In this document: positions 37,499 to 45,419 of the stretch, piece after piece
Position numbering within the stretch: the stretch's first letter is position 1
Layout: each line of letters begins with the position of its first letter
Origin: an uncultured PS1 clade bacterium
Lineage (GTDB): Bacteria > Pseudomonadota > Alphaproteobacteria > MED-G09
DNA: 50,654 bases
Direction of reading: 5' to 3'
Assembly: GCA_902533755.1 (NCBI GenBank)
Contig: CACANC010000006.1
Location: 1-50,654, forward strand
Position numbers and translations under genes: made by a program
The notes under the pieces: model-generated
Told to the model about the DNA's origin: nothing
Database searches by the model: none
What the model saw: only the letters and a program-made list of their open reading frames with translations

Positions 37499-37909
37499 TT
37501 AATTTTGTTTAGGTAACCAAATCTGAGTTAAAATTATTATTGTAACAACTGCTAAAAAGGCTATACCTAATGGGGTTGGAGTTGTAAGTGCTTCAGTAGT
37601 ACCAACATATTCAAGATAAGCTTGAGCACCTTCTGATATTGATCCATTTTGTTCTTTAAGATCTGTAATTGCTCTTGCAGTAACTATCCATAAATTACCT
37701 CCAAATGTATATTGTTGCCATGCAAATGCTACGACAATAAGACCAAATGCAGTTGATATAATTTTTGCGATAACATTTGCTTCATCTGAAGCCCTTGTTG
37801 CAGCCGCAATTCTTAATGATAGCCAAATAGCTAATATAATCCCTATTGATACTAATGCTGTACCTGCTCTATTGCTCGCCCATAAAGTCCATATCTGAAA
37901 TTCTTCCAT
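37499..37909 (-). CDS. Three-helix membrane protein of unknown family (paralogue 1)
   Basis: The 136-residue protein has three likely membrane helices (about 16-36, 48-64 and 113-131). It is clearly a paralogue of the adjacent gene: ANVIAKIISTAFGL (44-57) matches ANLPTKIISSLFGL in the other; SEGAQAYLEY matches SPHAQRFVDF; both end in IW. AAGGAG lies 6-7 bases before the ATG, so translation should be strong. I recognise no family. It is 51 bp downstream of paralogue 1's sister gene on the same strand, so the two form an operon. Confidence 0.72.
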   Translation of the reverse strand: MEEFQIWTLWASNRAGTALVSIGIILAIWLSLRIAAATRASDEANVIAKIISTAFGLIVVAFAWQQYTFGGNLWIVTARAITDLKEQNGSISEGAQAYLEYVGTTEALTTPTPLGIAFLAVVTIIILTQIWLPKQN

Positions 37910-37960
37910 TTTTTTCTCCTTTCTTAAATAATGAATAAATTTATATAATTTTTATTATTT

Positions 37961-38362
37961 TTATTTTTTTACCCAAATTGGCGCAAGAAGAGCAATAACA
38001 ACCACTATCCACCAGACGCCAGTTATTGGATCCCAAGGAATTAAAGAAAATTGAGGAGGTTCAGAAATTGGTAAAAAATCTACAAACCTTTGTGCATGTG
38101 GAGATAAACTATCCAATTGCCCTAAAGAATATGAAGTGCTTCTCCAATTAATAGAAAAGAACCCAGAGATCTGTAAACCACTGTAAACTATGCCAAGTCC
38201 AAATAAAGAACTAATAATTTTTGTAGGTAAATTAGCTCCTTGATCATAAATCCTTAATGATCCTCTTAATGCAGCCCACAAAAGAACAAAAACTCCCAAT
38301 TGAAACATTGCATTACTTATAGCTTGCATCCAAAACATATTTAGAATTTGATATTCAGTCAT
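37961..38362 (-). CDS. Three-helix membrane protein of unknown family (paralogue 2)
   Basis: The 133-residue protein has three likely membrane helices (about 17-34, 48-68 and 116-130) and the same plan as its neighbour: short N-terminus with EYQI versus EFQI, central TKIISSLFGL, a soluble loop SPHAQRF, and a final helix ending in PIWVKK. Its ribosome-binding site AAGGAGGG is the strongest I see in the window. The pair sits among Rieske oxygenases; whether they are oxygenase partners, transporters or something else cannot be told from sequence. Confidence 0.72.
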   Translation of the reverse strand: MTEYQILNMFWMQAISNAMFQLGVFVLLWAALRGSLRIYDQGANLPTKIISSLFGLGIVYSGLQISGFFSINWRSTSYSLGQLDSLSPHAQRFVDFLPISEPPQFSLIPWDPITGVWWIVVVIALLAPIWVKK

Positions 38363-38678
38363 ATAACCCTCCTTATTATTTTAAAACTGAGAATGATTCT
38401 TATCTAATAAGAAATTTTGTATTTATGCGATATCTTTTTTTAATTTTATGTGGATAACTTTTTTTATTATAATTCCTTAAGGTTGAACTAATTTAATCTT
38501 TATTTTTTGTTTTTTAATTTTTAACCTATGAAGGTGAGAGTAAGTATTCTGTGTTCTTTTGCTGATAATCGATTTAATATTAGCTCTTCTTTTTCTGGCT
38601 CTATCTGATCTTGTTAAGCGCCTTGATTTATCCATAAGAACATTTTATTGATGCTTAAAATTATTTCAAACGAGAATC
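38363..38678. other. Intergenic stretch of 316 bp
   Basis: This is the only gap longer than 300 bp. It holds a candidate small basic ORF on the minus strand (38477-38635) and otherwise T-rich sequence without a clear hairpin, operator or promoter that I can defend. The promoter of the membrane-protein pair must lie in 38363-38470; I find no close -35/-10 match. Confidence 0.6.
38477..38635 (-). CDS. Candidate small basic protein (52 residues)
   Basis: An ATG at 38633-38635 opens a frame of 52 codons ending in TAA at 38477. The product is extremely basic, starting MDKSRRLTRSDRARKRRANI and with lysine-rich C-terminal residues. In such AT-rich DNA a stop-free run of this length is not expected often, and the Arg codons are not simple A/T runs. 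There is no ribosome-binding site. It could be a small DNA- or RNA-binding protein, or a chance frame. Confidence 0.3.
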   Translation of the reverse strand: MDKSRRLTRSDRARKRRANIKSIISKRTQNTYSHLHRLKIKKQKIKIKLVQP

Positions 38679-39035
38679 CTACATCTTAGATTCATGTTCC
38701 TCAACAATATAAGTTCTCATTAGAGATAAATCGAAAATTTTTTCCTCATCATCATTTATTTCTTTTTTAATTTCAGTTTTTTGAAGGTTTTCAGCACATT
38801 TTTCGAATGTTTCCATGTCCGGATACCATATTTCCATTAATACATCGAAATCTGGATCATATATTTTTCCTGATCTATCGGGCAAAGGATTGGTAAAGCG
38901 TCTTATATATTTTGTAGCGTATCCTGTTAGATATTTCTCACCTATTATTCTGTGTTTGGTTTCATAGTATTTTCGAAATTCCTCGATTGTCATACCTTCT
39001 TTTCTTCTCATAGGCATTATAACTTTTATCATCAA
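38679..39035 (-). CDS. EthD-domain protein
   Basis: The 118-residue protein matches the EthD/dimeric alpha-beta barrel family: MIKVIMPMRRKEGMTIEEF and the YYETKHRIIGEKYL segment (HxxxG) are its signatures. EthD proteins occur in ether and polyketide degradation loci and in oxidative breakdown clusters; the exact reaction is mostly unknown. The second Met may be the true start. It lies 8 bp after the saccharopine-dehydrogenase-like gene, so the two are co-transcribed. Confidence 0.82.
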   Translation of the reverse strand: MMIKVIMPMRRKEGMTIEEFRKYYETKHRIIGEKYLTGYATKYIRRFTNPLPDRSGKIYDPDFDVLMEIWYPDMETFEKCAENLQKTEIKKEINDDEEKIFDLSLMRTYIVEEHESKM

Positions 39036-39043
39036 TATTCTCC

Positions 39044-40246
39044 TTAACTATCCATTATCTTAAAAGTAACTCCAGCATTTGGTAAACGATTAATAAGAGT
39101 ATCACCCATTGCAGAAGCAGGAGTCCAAAAACCACCACCAACACTTAAATCATCTTGTGCTAGAGCCATAGCGCTCTCCGATATCATTTTAGCTGTAGAT
39201 TTGTATCCTGGATCTTTATCGCCATGAATCCAAACCCGCATATCTTTATCTCTATCCGTTGGGTGGATACCTAATAATTCGATTTCAAAAAAACCATTTT
39301 CCATTGTTTCTTCTGAAGGTCCTTCACCTGGTTTAGGGAGAAAACTTTTCAAGATAGATCTCGTTGGAGAAAATGCAGCCATTCCTGCCATTCCTCCGGT
39401 CACCATTCCAGATGTTGTTGCACCAATTAAGCCTTTTGGCCCTTTGCCAGTAATACTACCTTCATTATATTCAAAATCATCTCCATAAATATTATTTAGT
39501 AATTCATTTGTTCTTCTAACTACTCTAGTATTAATTCCAGCCATAATAAAAGGGCCAACCCAAGCGTTAAAATCTTCGTCAAAATATGGTGACATTTTAT
39601 CCGGACCATCTAGACCTTTTTCTTTATCATTAAGTGCGTATGGATTTGCAATAATTTTAAGAATAGAAGAATCTTTTTTGGCTTGTTCCATCATTGACAT
39701 AAGGCTATCAACAGTTCCCCCACTGGCACCCCCTGAAAAGCCCCTTGTTCTATATTTTATTTGTTTTGCATTTACACCATGTAACTCACGCATATTTTTC
39801 TGAAGAAAATAAACTCCTATATCTGACGGAATACTGTCAAAACCACAAGTATGAACTATTTTTGCTCCACTTTCTTTAGCGGTATTTTGATATTTAGTGA
39901 TCATATGCCTCATCCAATGCACTTCACCGGTTAGATCACAATAATGAGTTCCATGCTCAGCACATGCTTCTACTAACTCAGATCCATATCTCGCATATGG
40001 ACCAACAGTTGTTAGAATTACCTTTGTTTTCTTAACCAGATCGACCAAGGATTCCTTATCATGGCTATCTGCAATAAGAATTGGCACATTCTTTCCATCA
40101 AGTATCTCTTTAATCTTTGACTCGTTTCTGCCTGCTACAGCCCATGTCAAATTACTGTTATTTTGATTCTTATAAATATAATCGACAGCTAATCTTCCTG
40201 TAAAACCACTCGCTCCCCAGATAATAATATCGTATATTTTTTCCAT
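39044..40246 (-). CDS. Saccharopine-dehydrogenase-like reductase
   Basis: This 400-residue protein has a Rossmann loop GASGFTGRLA (11-20), AGRNESKI after strand 2, THYCDLTGEVHW and CGFDSIPSDIG. These match the saccharopine dehydrogenase-like oxidoreductases (SCCPDH and the mycobacterial trans-acting enoyl reductase), not lysine-pathway enzymes. It is likely to reduce an enoyl or keto group in a lipid-like substrate; this is an inference. The last third contains a Gly/Ala/Met-rich stretch that may sit at a membrane. It is divergent from the gene at 40305. Confidence 0.87.
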   Translation of the reverse strand: MEKIYDIIIWGASGFTGRLAVDYIYKNQNNSNLTWAVAGRNESKIKEILDGKNVPILIADSHDKESLVDLVKKTKVILTTVGPYARYGSELVEACAEHGTHYCDLTGEVHWMRHMITKYQNTAKESGAKIVHTCGFDSIPSDIGVYFLQKNMRELHGVNAKQIKYRTRGFSGGASGGTVDSLMSMMEQAKKDSSILKIIANPYALNDKEKGLDGPDKMSPYFDEDFNAWVGPFIMAGINTRVVRRTNELLNNIYGDDFEYNEGSITGKGPKGLIGATTSGMVTGGMAGMAAFSPTRSILKSFLPKPGEGPSEETMENGFFEIELLGIHPTDRDKDMRVWIHGDKDPGYKSTAKMISESAMALAQDDLSVGGGFWTPASAMGDTLINRLPNAGVTFKIMDS

Positions 40247-40269
40247 AGTTTATTCCTTAAAATCATTAT

Positions 40270-40300
40270 TTGAAAACATATCTATTTAAGACTATATAAT
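40270..40300 (+). promoter_or_regulatory. Promoter of the gene at 40305 (leaderless)
   Basis: TTGAAA (40270-40275) is followed by TATATA at 40293 (spacer 17) or TATAAT at 40295-40300 (spacer 19). The box ends 4 bases before the ATG, so transcription must begin at the start codon or close to it. No ribosome-binding site is present. Confidence 0.6.
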
Positions 40301-40304
40301 TTGC

Positions 40305-41279
40305 ATGAGATTACTATTAGTTTTTTTTATAATTCTACTTTCTACTTCAATATCTTTTTCAGAAGATAGATTTTCTAATTCCGATGGTAAGAAGAATGAA
40401 AAAAGTCTTAGTGAAGTTCTAGAATGGAGTTGGAGTCGGGAAGAACCAAAAAAAGAATTTATTGAAACAAGTCAAATAATAGATTCTGAATTTTTTGAAG
40501 ATCGTAAATTTTATGCTTTATGGATTGGCCATTCTACATTTCTAGTTAATAATGGCGATATTACAATTTTATTTGATCCTATATTTTCGGATAGGGCTTC
40601 TCCATTATCTTTTGCTGGACCAAAAAGACTAATTAAACCTGCAATCGATATTAAAGATTTACCAAAAATTGATGTTATTACAATTAGTCATAATCATTAT
40701 GATCATCTTGATATCAATAGTTTAAGAAAAATACAAAAGAGATTTCCTAATGTTAAAATTTTAGTTCCAAAGGGTGATTTAAAGTTACTGAAAAAATATC
40801 AACTTGTTAATGGATACGAATTTATATGGTGGGAAGATAAAATAATAAGCAAAACAAAATTCACTTTCACTCCAGCACAGCATTGGTCAGCAAGAGGTCT
40901 TAGAGATAGAAATAAAAGTTTATGGGGCAGTTGGTTCATTGAAAACGATAATAAAAATATTTTCCATGCTGGTGATACAGGTTATTCAAAAGATTTTGTT
41001 GAGATAAAAAATAAACTTGGGTCAGTAGATTTTGCAATGATACCTATTGGTGCATATGATCCTGAATGGTTTATGAGTTATTCACATGTTACTCCAGAGG
41101 AAGCATTGAATATATCAATAGATCTTGATGCTAAAAAGAGTATAGGAATGCACTGGGGAACCTTTATATTAACTGATGAACCAGTTTTAGAGCCTAGGGA
41201 AAGATTGAAGAAAATAGCCTCTGAAACAAATATTAATTTTTACACAGTTGAGCCTGGAATAATAATTGAATTATATTAA
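40305..41279 (+). CDS. Secreted metallo-beta-lactamase-fold hydrolase, NAPE-PLD/UlaG-like
   Basis: The 324-residue protein has a signal peptide (about 1-19) and zinc motif SHNHYDH (H129, H131, D133, H134). The segments WIGHSTFLV, HWSARGLRDRNKSLWGSW and FHAGDTGYSKDF are those of the NAPE-phospholipase D/UlaG group, which hydrolyses phosphodiester or lactone bonds. In this setting it may act on an ester or lactone in the periplasm; this is an inference. The start has a -10 box directly before it, so its mRNA is probably leaderless. It converges on Rieske gene C with 7 bp between the stops. Confidence 0.85.
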   Translation: MRLLLVFFIILLSTSISFSEDRFSNSDGKKNEKSLSEVLEWSWSREEPKKEFIETSQIIDSEFFEDRKFYALWIGHSTFLVNNGDITILFDPIFSDRASPLSFAGPKRLIKPAIDIKDLPKIDVITISHNHYDHLDINSLRKIQKRFPNVKILVPKGDLKLLKKYQLVNGYEFIWWEDKIISKTKFTFTPAQHWSARGLRDRNKSLWGSWFIENDNKNIFHAGDTGYSKDFVEIKNKLGSVDFAMIPIGAYDPEWFMSYSHVTPEEALNISIDLDAKKSIGMHWGTFILTDEPVLEPRERLKKIASETNINFYTVEPGIIIELY

Positions 41280-41286
41280 TTAAACC

Positions 41287-42651
41287 CTATCTTCTTCCTT
41301 CAATATAATCATTTAATACCTCATGATATCTTCTAACCCTTCTTTCTTGATTGGTTAAAATTGCATCCGTAAAGCCTTTTGACTTGACGCCTTTTTGTTG
41401 ACCTATAGCCATACTGATATCTTGATCAGTAACATAACCCATGGAGCCTTCCGGATATATTACCCATTCATGCTCAGCAGGTCTCAATGGCCTTGGTCCA
41501 AGAGGTGTCTCGGTCATATTCTCTCCTGCAGTATTTTCAGTTGTATCTGACCCCATAAAAGTTGCTGAGGCTGATAATTGTTCCATATCTGGAACAAGCC
41601 ACCAATGCTCAAAAAGGCACTTTTCTGGATCTTTTGGATGTGGTTGAGGTCTTTGAAACTGAATCCCGTCAGGAGTCATAGTGATATCATAATTAGGAAA
41701 GCAATTATAAAAATAATAATCAGTCAATTGTTCATCGGTTAAAAATTCATAATGCCAAAAACCTCTATCTTTGGCTAATTTCCTCTTTTGCTCTTGTATA
41801 GCTAGTCTTGTTTCTTGAGCTTTACCTTTAAAATCCTTAGGATTGAGATCCCATGCCTCTAACGCAGCATCAAGAGGGAAATTAACTTCATTTGGTGATT
41901 GATCTCCCAATGCAGGTTTATGACCAGGCATAAGCATTCTGTTGTGACCATTATCATACATATCAAATTGCGAAAATTTATAATCATTTTCGATATGAAC
42001 TGATAGCTCAGGATGTAATGTTGGTAAATGATATGACTCATTAAAATTATCGTGAATTATCTTCCAATTACAATCAACTTCGCAAGTGAGATTTAAAACC
42101 CTTATATATTTCTCAGGCTGATAAGGACTCATATGGCTAATTAAGGGGTTAAGAGCTTCTTCAAACTTCTGAGGTTTTTCAGCAAGAGTAACCCAAACAA
42201 AACCGAGAGCAACTTCGCAATGAATTTCTTTTAATTTAATTTTTCCACAAGGGTTACCATCGTCAAAATCCTCAGGATCTTGAAGATTCCTTAAAATTCC
42301 CTCAGTATCGTACTCCCATCCATGATAAGTGCATTTAAATGTATCTAATGATCCATTTTCAACATGAACCAATATATTTCCTCTATGAGGACAAACATTG
42401 TAAAAAGCTTTTATAGAGTTATCTTTTTGACGAACCACTAATACTTCTTCCAAACCAATCTTATAGACAAAAAAATCATCTGGTTCTGGTATTTCAGATG
42501 CAATCCCTGCAATCTGCCATACCTTTGTCCACATATGGTCCCATTCTTTTTGCATAAATTCTTTTGAATAATATCTTTCACCTGAAATCCTATCTCCTCT
42601 TAGTTCAGGATCAGGGTGCTTATCTCTTGGCGTAGGTATAATTTTATTCAT
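41287..42651 (-). CDS. Rieske non-haem-iron oxygenase alpha subunit (C)
   Basis: The 454-residue protein has Rieske ligands C87, H89, C107 and H110 (CPHRGN, CTYHGW) and iron ligands H208 and H213 in DNFNESYHLPTLH, with bridging residue E205. The N-terminal 'ELRGDRISGERYYSKEFM' is shared with B ('ELRGDSITNDRYFCKDFM'). It follows a SnoaL-like gene by 5 bp; GGAGAG in the end of that gene serves as its ribosome-binding site. Same gene order (SnoaL then Rieske) as at 34181-35958. Confidence 0.93.
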   Translation of the reverse strand: MNKIIPTPRDKHPDPELRGDRISGERYYSKEFMQKEWDHMWTKVWQIAGIASEIPEPDDFFVYKIGLEEVLVVRQKDNSIKAFYNVCPHRGNILVHVENGSLDTFKCTYHGWEYDTEGILRNLQDPEDFDDGNPCGKIKLKEIHCEVALGFVWVTLAEKPQKFEEALNPLISHMSPYQPEKYIRVLNLTCEVDCNWKIIHDNFNESYHLPTLHPELSVHIENDYKFSQFDMYDNGHNRMLMPGHKPALGDQSPNEVNFPLDAALEAWDLNPKDFKGKAQETRLAIQEQKRKLAKDRGFWHYEFLTDEQLTDYYFYNCFPNYDITMTPDGIQFQRPQPHPKDPEKCLFEHWWLVPDMEQLSASATFMGSDTTENTAGENMTETPLGPRPLRPAEHEWVIYPEGSMGYVTDQDISMAIGQQKGVKSKGFTDAILTNQERRVRRYHEVLNDYIEGRR

Positions 42652-42656
42652 TATAA

Positions 42657-43055
42657 TTACTCTCCATAAAGATTGCTAAACGATCTCTTAGAAAATTTCC
42701 ATTCACCATTTTCTATAATGCATTCATCATCATATTGACCACAAGGTCGTAATTCAGTTCCATCAGGTAAAACTGCCGTTTCAATAGTATAGCTTCTCAT
42801 AGAAGCTTTATCGCCATTAATATTTATAAAACCAGGTTGGGCGATCATATGTACAAATGGGTACCCTTTCATGGCTTCATTCCAAACATTAATAATTGTT
42901 TCCTTGCCTTCATTTTTGATATCTAAATGTGGAATTTCCCAGATAGCATTTTCTGACCATGTACTGCCCCAGATGCTAGCATCTCTTTGATTAACACCGT
43001 CACAATATCGATCTAAAAGCTCTCTTATAGCTAATTTTTCTTCCATAATACTCAT
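42657..43055 (-). CDS. SnoaL/NTF2-fold protein paired with Rieske C
   Basis: The 132-residue protein is homologous to the product at 34181-34591: LAIRELLDRYCDGVNQRD, WGSTWSENAIWEIP, and INGDKASMRSYTIE match at equivalent positions. It should adopt the NTF2 fold, and its place 5 bp before the Rieske gene argues that the two proteins work together, perhaps as small and large subunits. AGGGGG precedes the ATG by 6 bases. A promoter element related to that of the other Rieske units lies upstream. Confidence 0.8.
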   Translation of the reverse strand: MSIMEEKLAIRELLDRYCDGVNQRDASIWGSTWSENAIWEIPHLDIKNEGKETIINVWNEAMKGYPFVHMIAQPGFININGDKASMRSYTIETAVLPDGTELRPCGQYDDECIIENGEWKFSKRSFSNLYGE

Positions 43056-43088
43056 AGAAAACCCCCTTTTTTATTAATTACTAAGCTC

Positions 43089-43108
43089 AATTAATTTATA
43101 GTCTAGGT
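43089..43108 (-). promoter_or_regulatory. Promoter element of the second SnoaL-Rieske operon
   Basis: On the minus strand CCTAGACTATAAATTAATTG contains TAGACTATAAA, close to TTAGATTATAA found before the other SnoaL-Rieske operon and before Rieske B. The TATAAA box (43100-43095) lies about 40 bases before the start codon. No clear -35. Confidence 0.42.
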
Positions 43109-43208
43109 TAAAATATAATGAAATTACAGTTTTTTTTGAGTAAAAAATTGTTTCAAAAAATATCATTTTTTCTTGCTAAAATTAAAAATTAACATAAAAA
43201 CTAGGGAA

Positions 43209-43220
43209 TGCTATATATAG
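43209..43220 (+). promoter_or_regulatory. Extended -10 box before Rieske gene D
   Basis: TGCTATATATAG holds an extended -10 (TG, one base, TATATA) and a 10-bp palindrome CTATATATAG. It ends 8 bases before the ATG, and there is no ribosome-binding site in between, which suggests a leaderless mRNA. Confidence 0.45.
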
Positions 43221-43227
43221 TGTTGTT

Positions 43228-44646
43228 ATGAGTGAAATAAAAAAAGAAAACCAAAAGCTTTCAGTTGTTAAAACGGGTGACGAAAGATCGCCAGATATAA
43301 GCTATACAGAATACTTAATGGAAGATGCAAAAACAGTACCTGAATTTATGGTTGAAGAAACTTATGAATATCTTGGCTCTGAAGATATAGATACTTCCAG
43401 ATATATTTCTAAAGAATTTTTTGAAAAAGAAAGAGACTGCATGTGGACTAGAGTCTGGCAATTTGCTTGCAGAGTAGAGGATATTCCTGAAGTTGGTGAT
43501 AGTCTTGTTTACGATATACTTGATTGGTCTTTTTTAATTGTGAGATCTGAGGAAGATAAAATTCAAGCTTTTTATAATAGCTGTTTGCACAGAGGAAGAA
43601 GAATTAAGACTGAACGCGGATTTGGTAAAGATTTACAATGTCCTTTCCATGGTTTTTGTTGGAATTTAGATGGATCATTAAAATTTACTCCTGCTCCATG
43701 GGATTTTCAGCACATAAAAGATAGAGATTTTAAACTTCCAGAAGTTAGAGTTGAGATTTGGGAAGGTTTTGTATTTATTAATATGGATGATAAAGCTGTC
43801 TCACTAGAAGAATACCTTGCCCCTCTTCCGGAACATCATAAAAGATGGAATCTAGGTGATTGTAAAAAAGTTATTCATGTTTCAAAAGTAGTTCCAGGTA
43901 ATTGGAAGACAGTTCAAGAAGCATTTATGGAGTCTTTTCATGCAACATTAATTCATCCTGAAATTTTACCTTTCCAGGCAGATGAAAATGCACGTTATGA
44001 TATTTACGGCGATCATATGAATAGAAATATTGCTTTAACAGGAAAACCAAGTCCAAATCTTAAAAATGTAGATGAGCAGGAAATACTAGACACCATTTTT
44101 TACGGATCTGGTCGAATGGCTGCAGATGATAAGATTCTTGTTCCAGAAGGCGAAGAAGCTAGAAAGGTTGCAGCTCAAGCTATGAGAGATGCCTTTAAAG
44201 AATCCGATGGGCATGATTACTCTGATAAATCAGATGCAGAAATGCTTGATGCAATAGTTTATAATGTATTTCCAAATTTTTCACCTTGGGGTGGCTTTCC
44301 AAGAAACCTTATCTATAGATTTCGACCAAATGGAAATAGAGAAGACTCTGCAATAATGGAAGCTATGTTTTTGCAAAGAAATCATAAAGATCCTGATAAG
44401 CAAGAAAAATATGAACCAATCCCAATACATTATCTTAATGAAGATGAAAACTGGGACGATGCTGAAGAATTAACTGGTATAGGTTTTATTTTTGATCAAG
44501 ATATGGGTAATATACCTGAGGTTGAAAGAGGTATTCGAGCTAGTAAATCTGGTAAATTAACATATGCAAATTATCAAGAAAGTAGGCTTAGACATTACCA
44601 TCAAACAATGGATAAATATATTGCAAAGGGTCCTTTTAAGCCTTAA
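43228..44646 (+). CDS. Rieske non-haem-iron oxygenase alpha subunit (D)
   Basis: The 472-residue protein has Rieske ligands C119, H121, C138 and H141 (CLHRGRR, CPFHGFCW) and iron ligands H238 and H243 in EAFMESFHATLIH, with E235 bridging. It is the most distant of the four: it has an N-terminal extension of about 30 residues and EAFMESFH instead of DNFNESYH. That pattern occurs in a separate group of Rieske oxygenases from aromatic-degrading bacteria. It has no SnoaL partner immediately upstream. The stop overlaps that of the convergent dehydrogenase in TTAA. Confidence 0.92.
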   Translation: MSEIKKENQKLSVVKTGDERSPDISYTEYLMEDAKTVPEFMVEETYEYLGSEDIDTSRYISKEFFEKERDCMWTRVWQFACRVEDIPEVGDSLVYDILDWSFLIVRSEEDKIQAFYNSCLHRGRRIKTERGFGKDLQCPFHGFCWNLDGSLKFTPAPWDFQHIKDRDFKLPEVRVEIWEGFVFINMDDKAVSLEEYLAPLPEHHKRWNLGDCKKVIHVSKVVPGNWKTVQEAFMESFHATLIHPEILPFQADENARYDIYGDHMNRNIALTGKPSPNLKNVDEQEILDTIFYGSGRMAADDKILVPEGEEARKVAAQAMRDAFKESDGHDYSDKSDAEMLDAIVYNVFPNFSPWGGFPRNLIYRFRPNGNREDSAIMEAMFLQRNHKDPDKQEKYEPIPIHYLNEDENWDDAEELTGIGFIFDQDMGNIPEVERGIRASKSGKLTYANYQESRLRHYHQTMDKYIAKGPFKP

Positions 44647-45407
44647 GCAGTACTTCCTCCATCAACAGTATAAATAGAGCCTGTAACAAAAGAACTATCA
44701 TCGCTTGCAAGAAAAAGCATTACTTTGGCTACATCTTCGGGTTCACCATATCTACCTAATGGAATATTTGACTCCATAAGACCTTTTGCTTGCTCAGACT
44801 CACCCGGCATCAAGCCTTCCTCTAGACTTCTCATCATTCTTGTCTCAACCGGAGAAGGGTTAACTGTGTTTACTCTTATATTTTTGTCAGCACACTCTTT
44901 TGCAGCAGATTTCATTAAACCAATTACTGCATGCTTACTTGTTGCATAGGCACCTATTTGTGGTGCACCAGATAAACCTGCTATACTAGAAGTTATAATA
45001 AAACTTCCGCCTCCTCTATCAGTTAGTGCCGGAATGGATGCCTTTAAGCCTAAAAAAGGCCCTTTCACATTTACAGCCATGACTTGATCAAATTTTTCAA
45101 TATCATAATCTTCTAAATTTTTAACATCACCTTCAATACCAGCATTTGCAACAAAAATATCAAGACCGCCAAATTTCTCTTTTGCTATTTCTACAGCTCT
45201 TAAATTATCCTCAATAGATGTTACGTCACCTGCGCAATAGCTGAGGTGATTAGAGCCAATTTCTTGGCACAAGTTTTTTAAATCGTTTTCATTTAAATCA
45301 AAAAGTAATACATCAGAGCCTTCATTTAAAAATTCTAATGCTGTTGCTTTTCCTATTCCGCCAGCACCGCCAGTAATTATCGCTACCTTATTATCTAATT
45401 TTTTCAT
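44643..45407 (-). CDS. Short-chain dehydrogenase/reductase, NAD-type
   Basis: The 254-residue classical SDR has the cofactor motif TGGAGGIG (12-19), D37 at the end of strand 2 (pointing to NAD rather than NADP), NAG (88-90), catalytic S141, Y154 and K158 (YATSK). It begins with the FabG-like KKLDNKVAIITGG and ends with a VDGGSTA tail. It is the last gene of a minus-strand operon SnoaL-ICMT-PhyH-SDR and likely oxidises an alcohol made by an oxygenase. The substrate is unknown. Confidence 0.92.
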   Translation of the reverse strand: MKKLDNKVAIITGGAGGIGKATALEFLNEGSDVLLFDLNENDLKNLCQEIGSNHLSYCAGDVTSIEDNLRAVEIAKEKFGGLDIFVANAGIEGDVKNLEDYDIEKFDQVMAVNVKGPFLGLKASIPALTDRGGGSFIITSSIAGLSGAPQIGAYATSKHAVIGLMKSAAKECADKNIRVNTVNPSPVETRMMRSLEEGLMPGESEQAKGLMESNIPLGRYGEPEDVAKVMLFLASDDSSFVTGSIYTVDGGSTA

Positions 45408-45419
45408 CGTAAAAATATA

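Noticed and set aside
34609-44646. Naming the Rieske oxygenases as glycine betaine, carnitine or aromatic-ring enzymes
   Set aside because: The bridging Glu is shared with CntA-type enzymes, but substrate cannot be read from the visible motifs and no pathway genes for betaine or carnitine are nearby.
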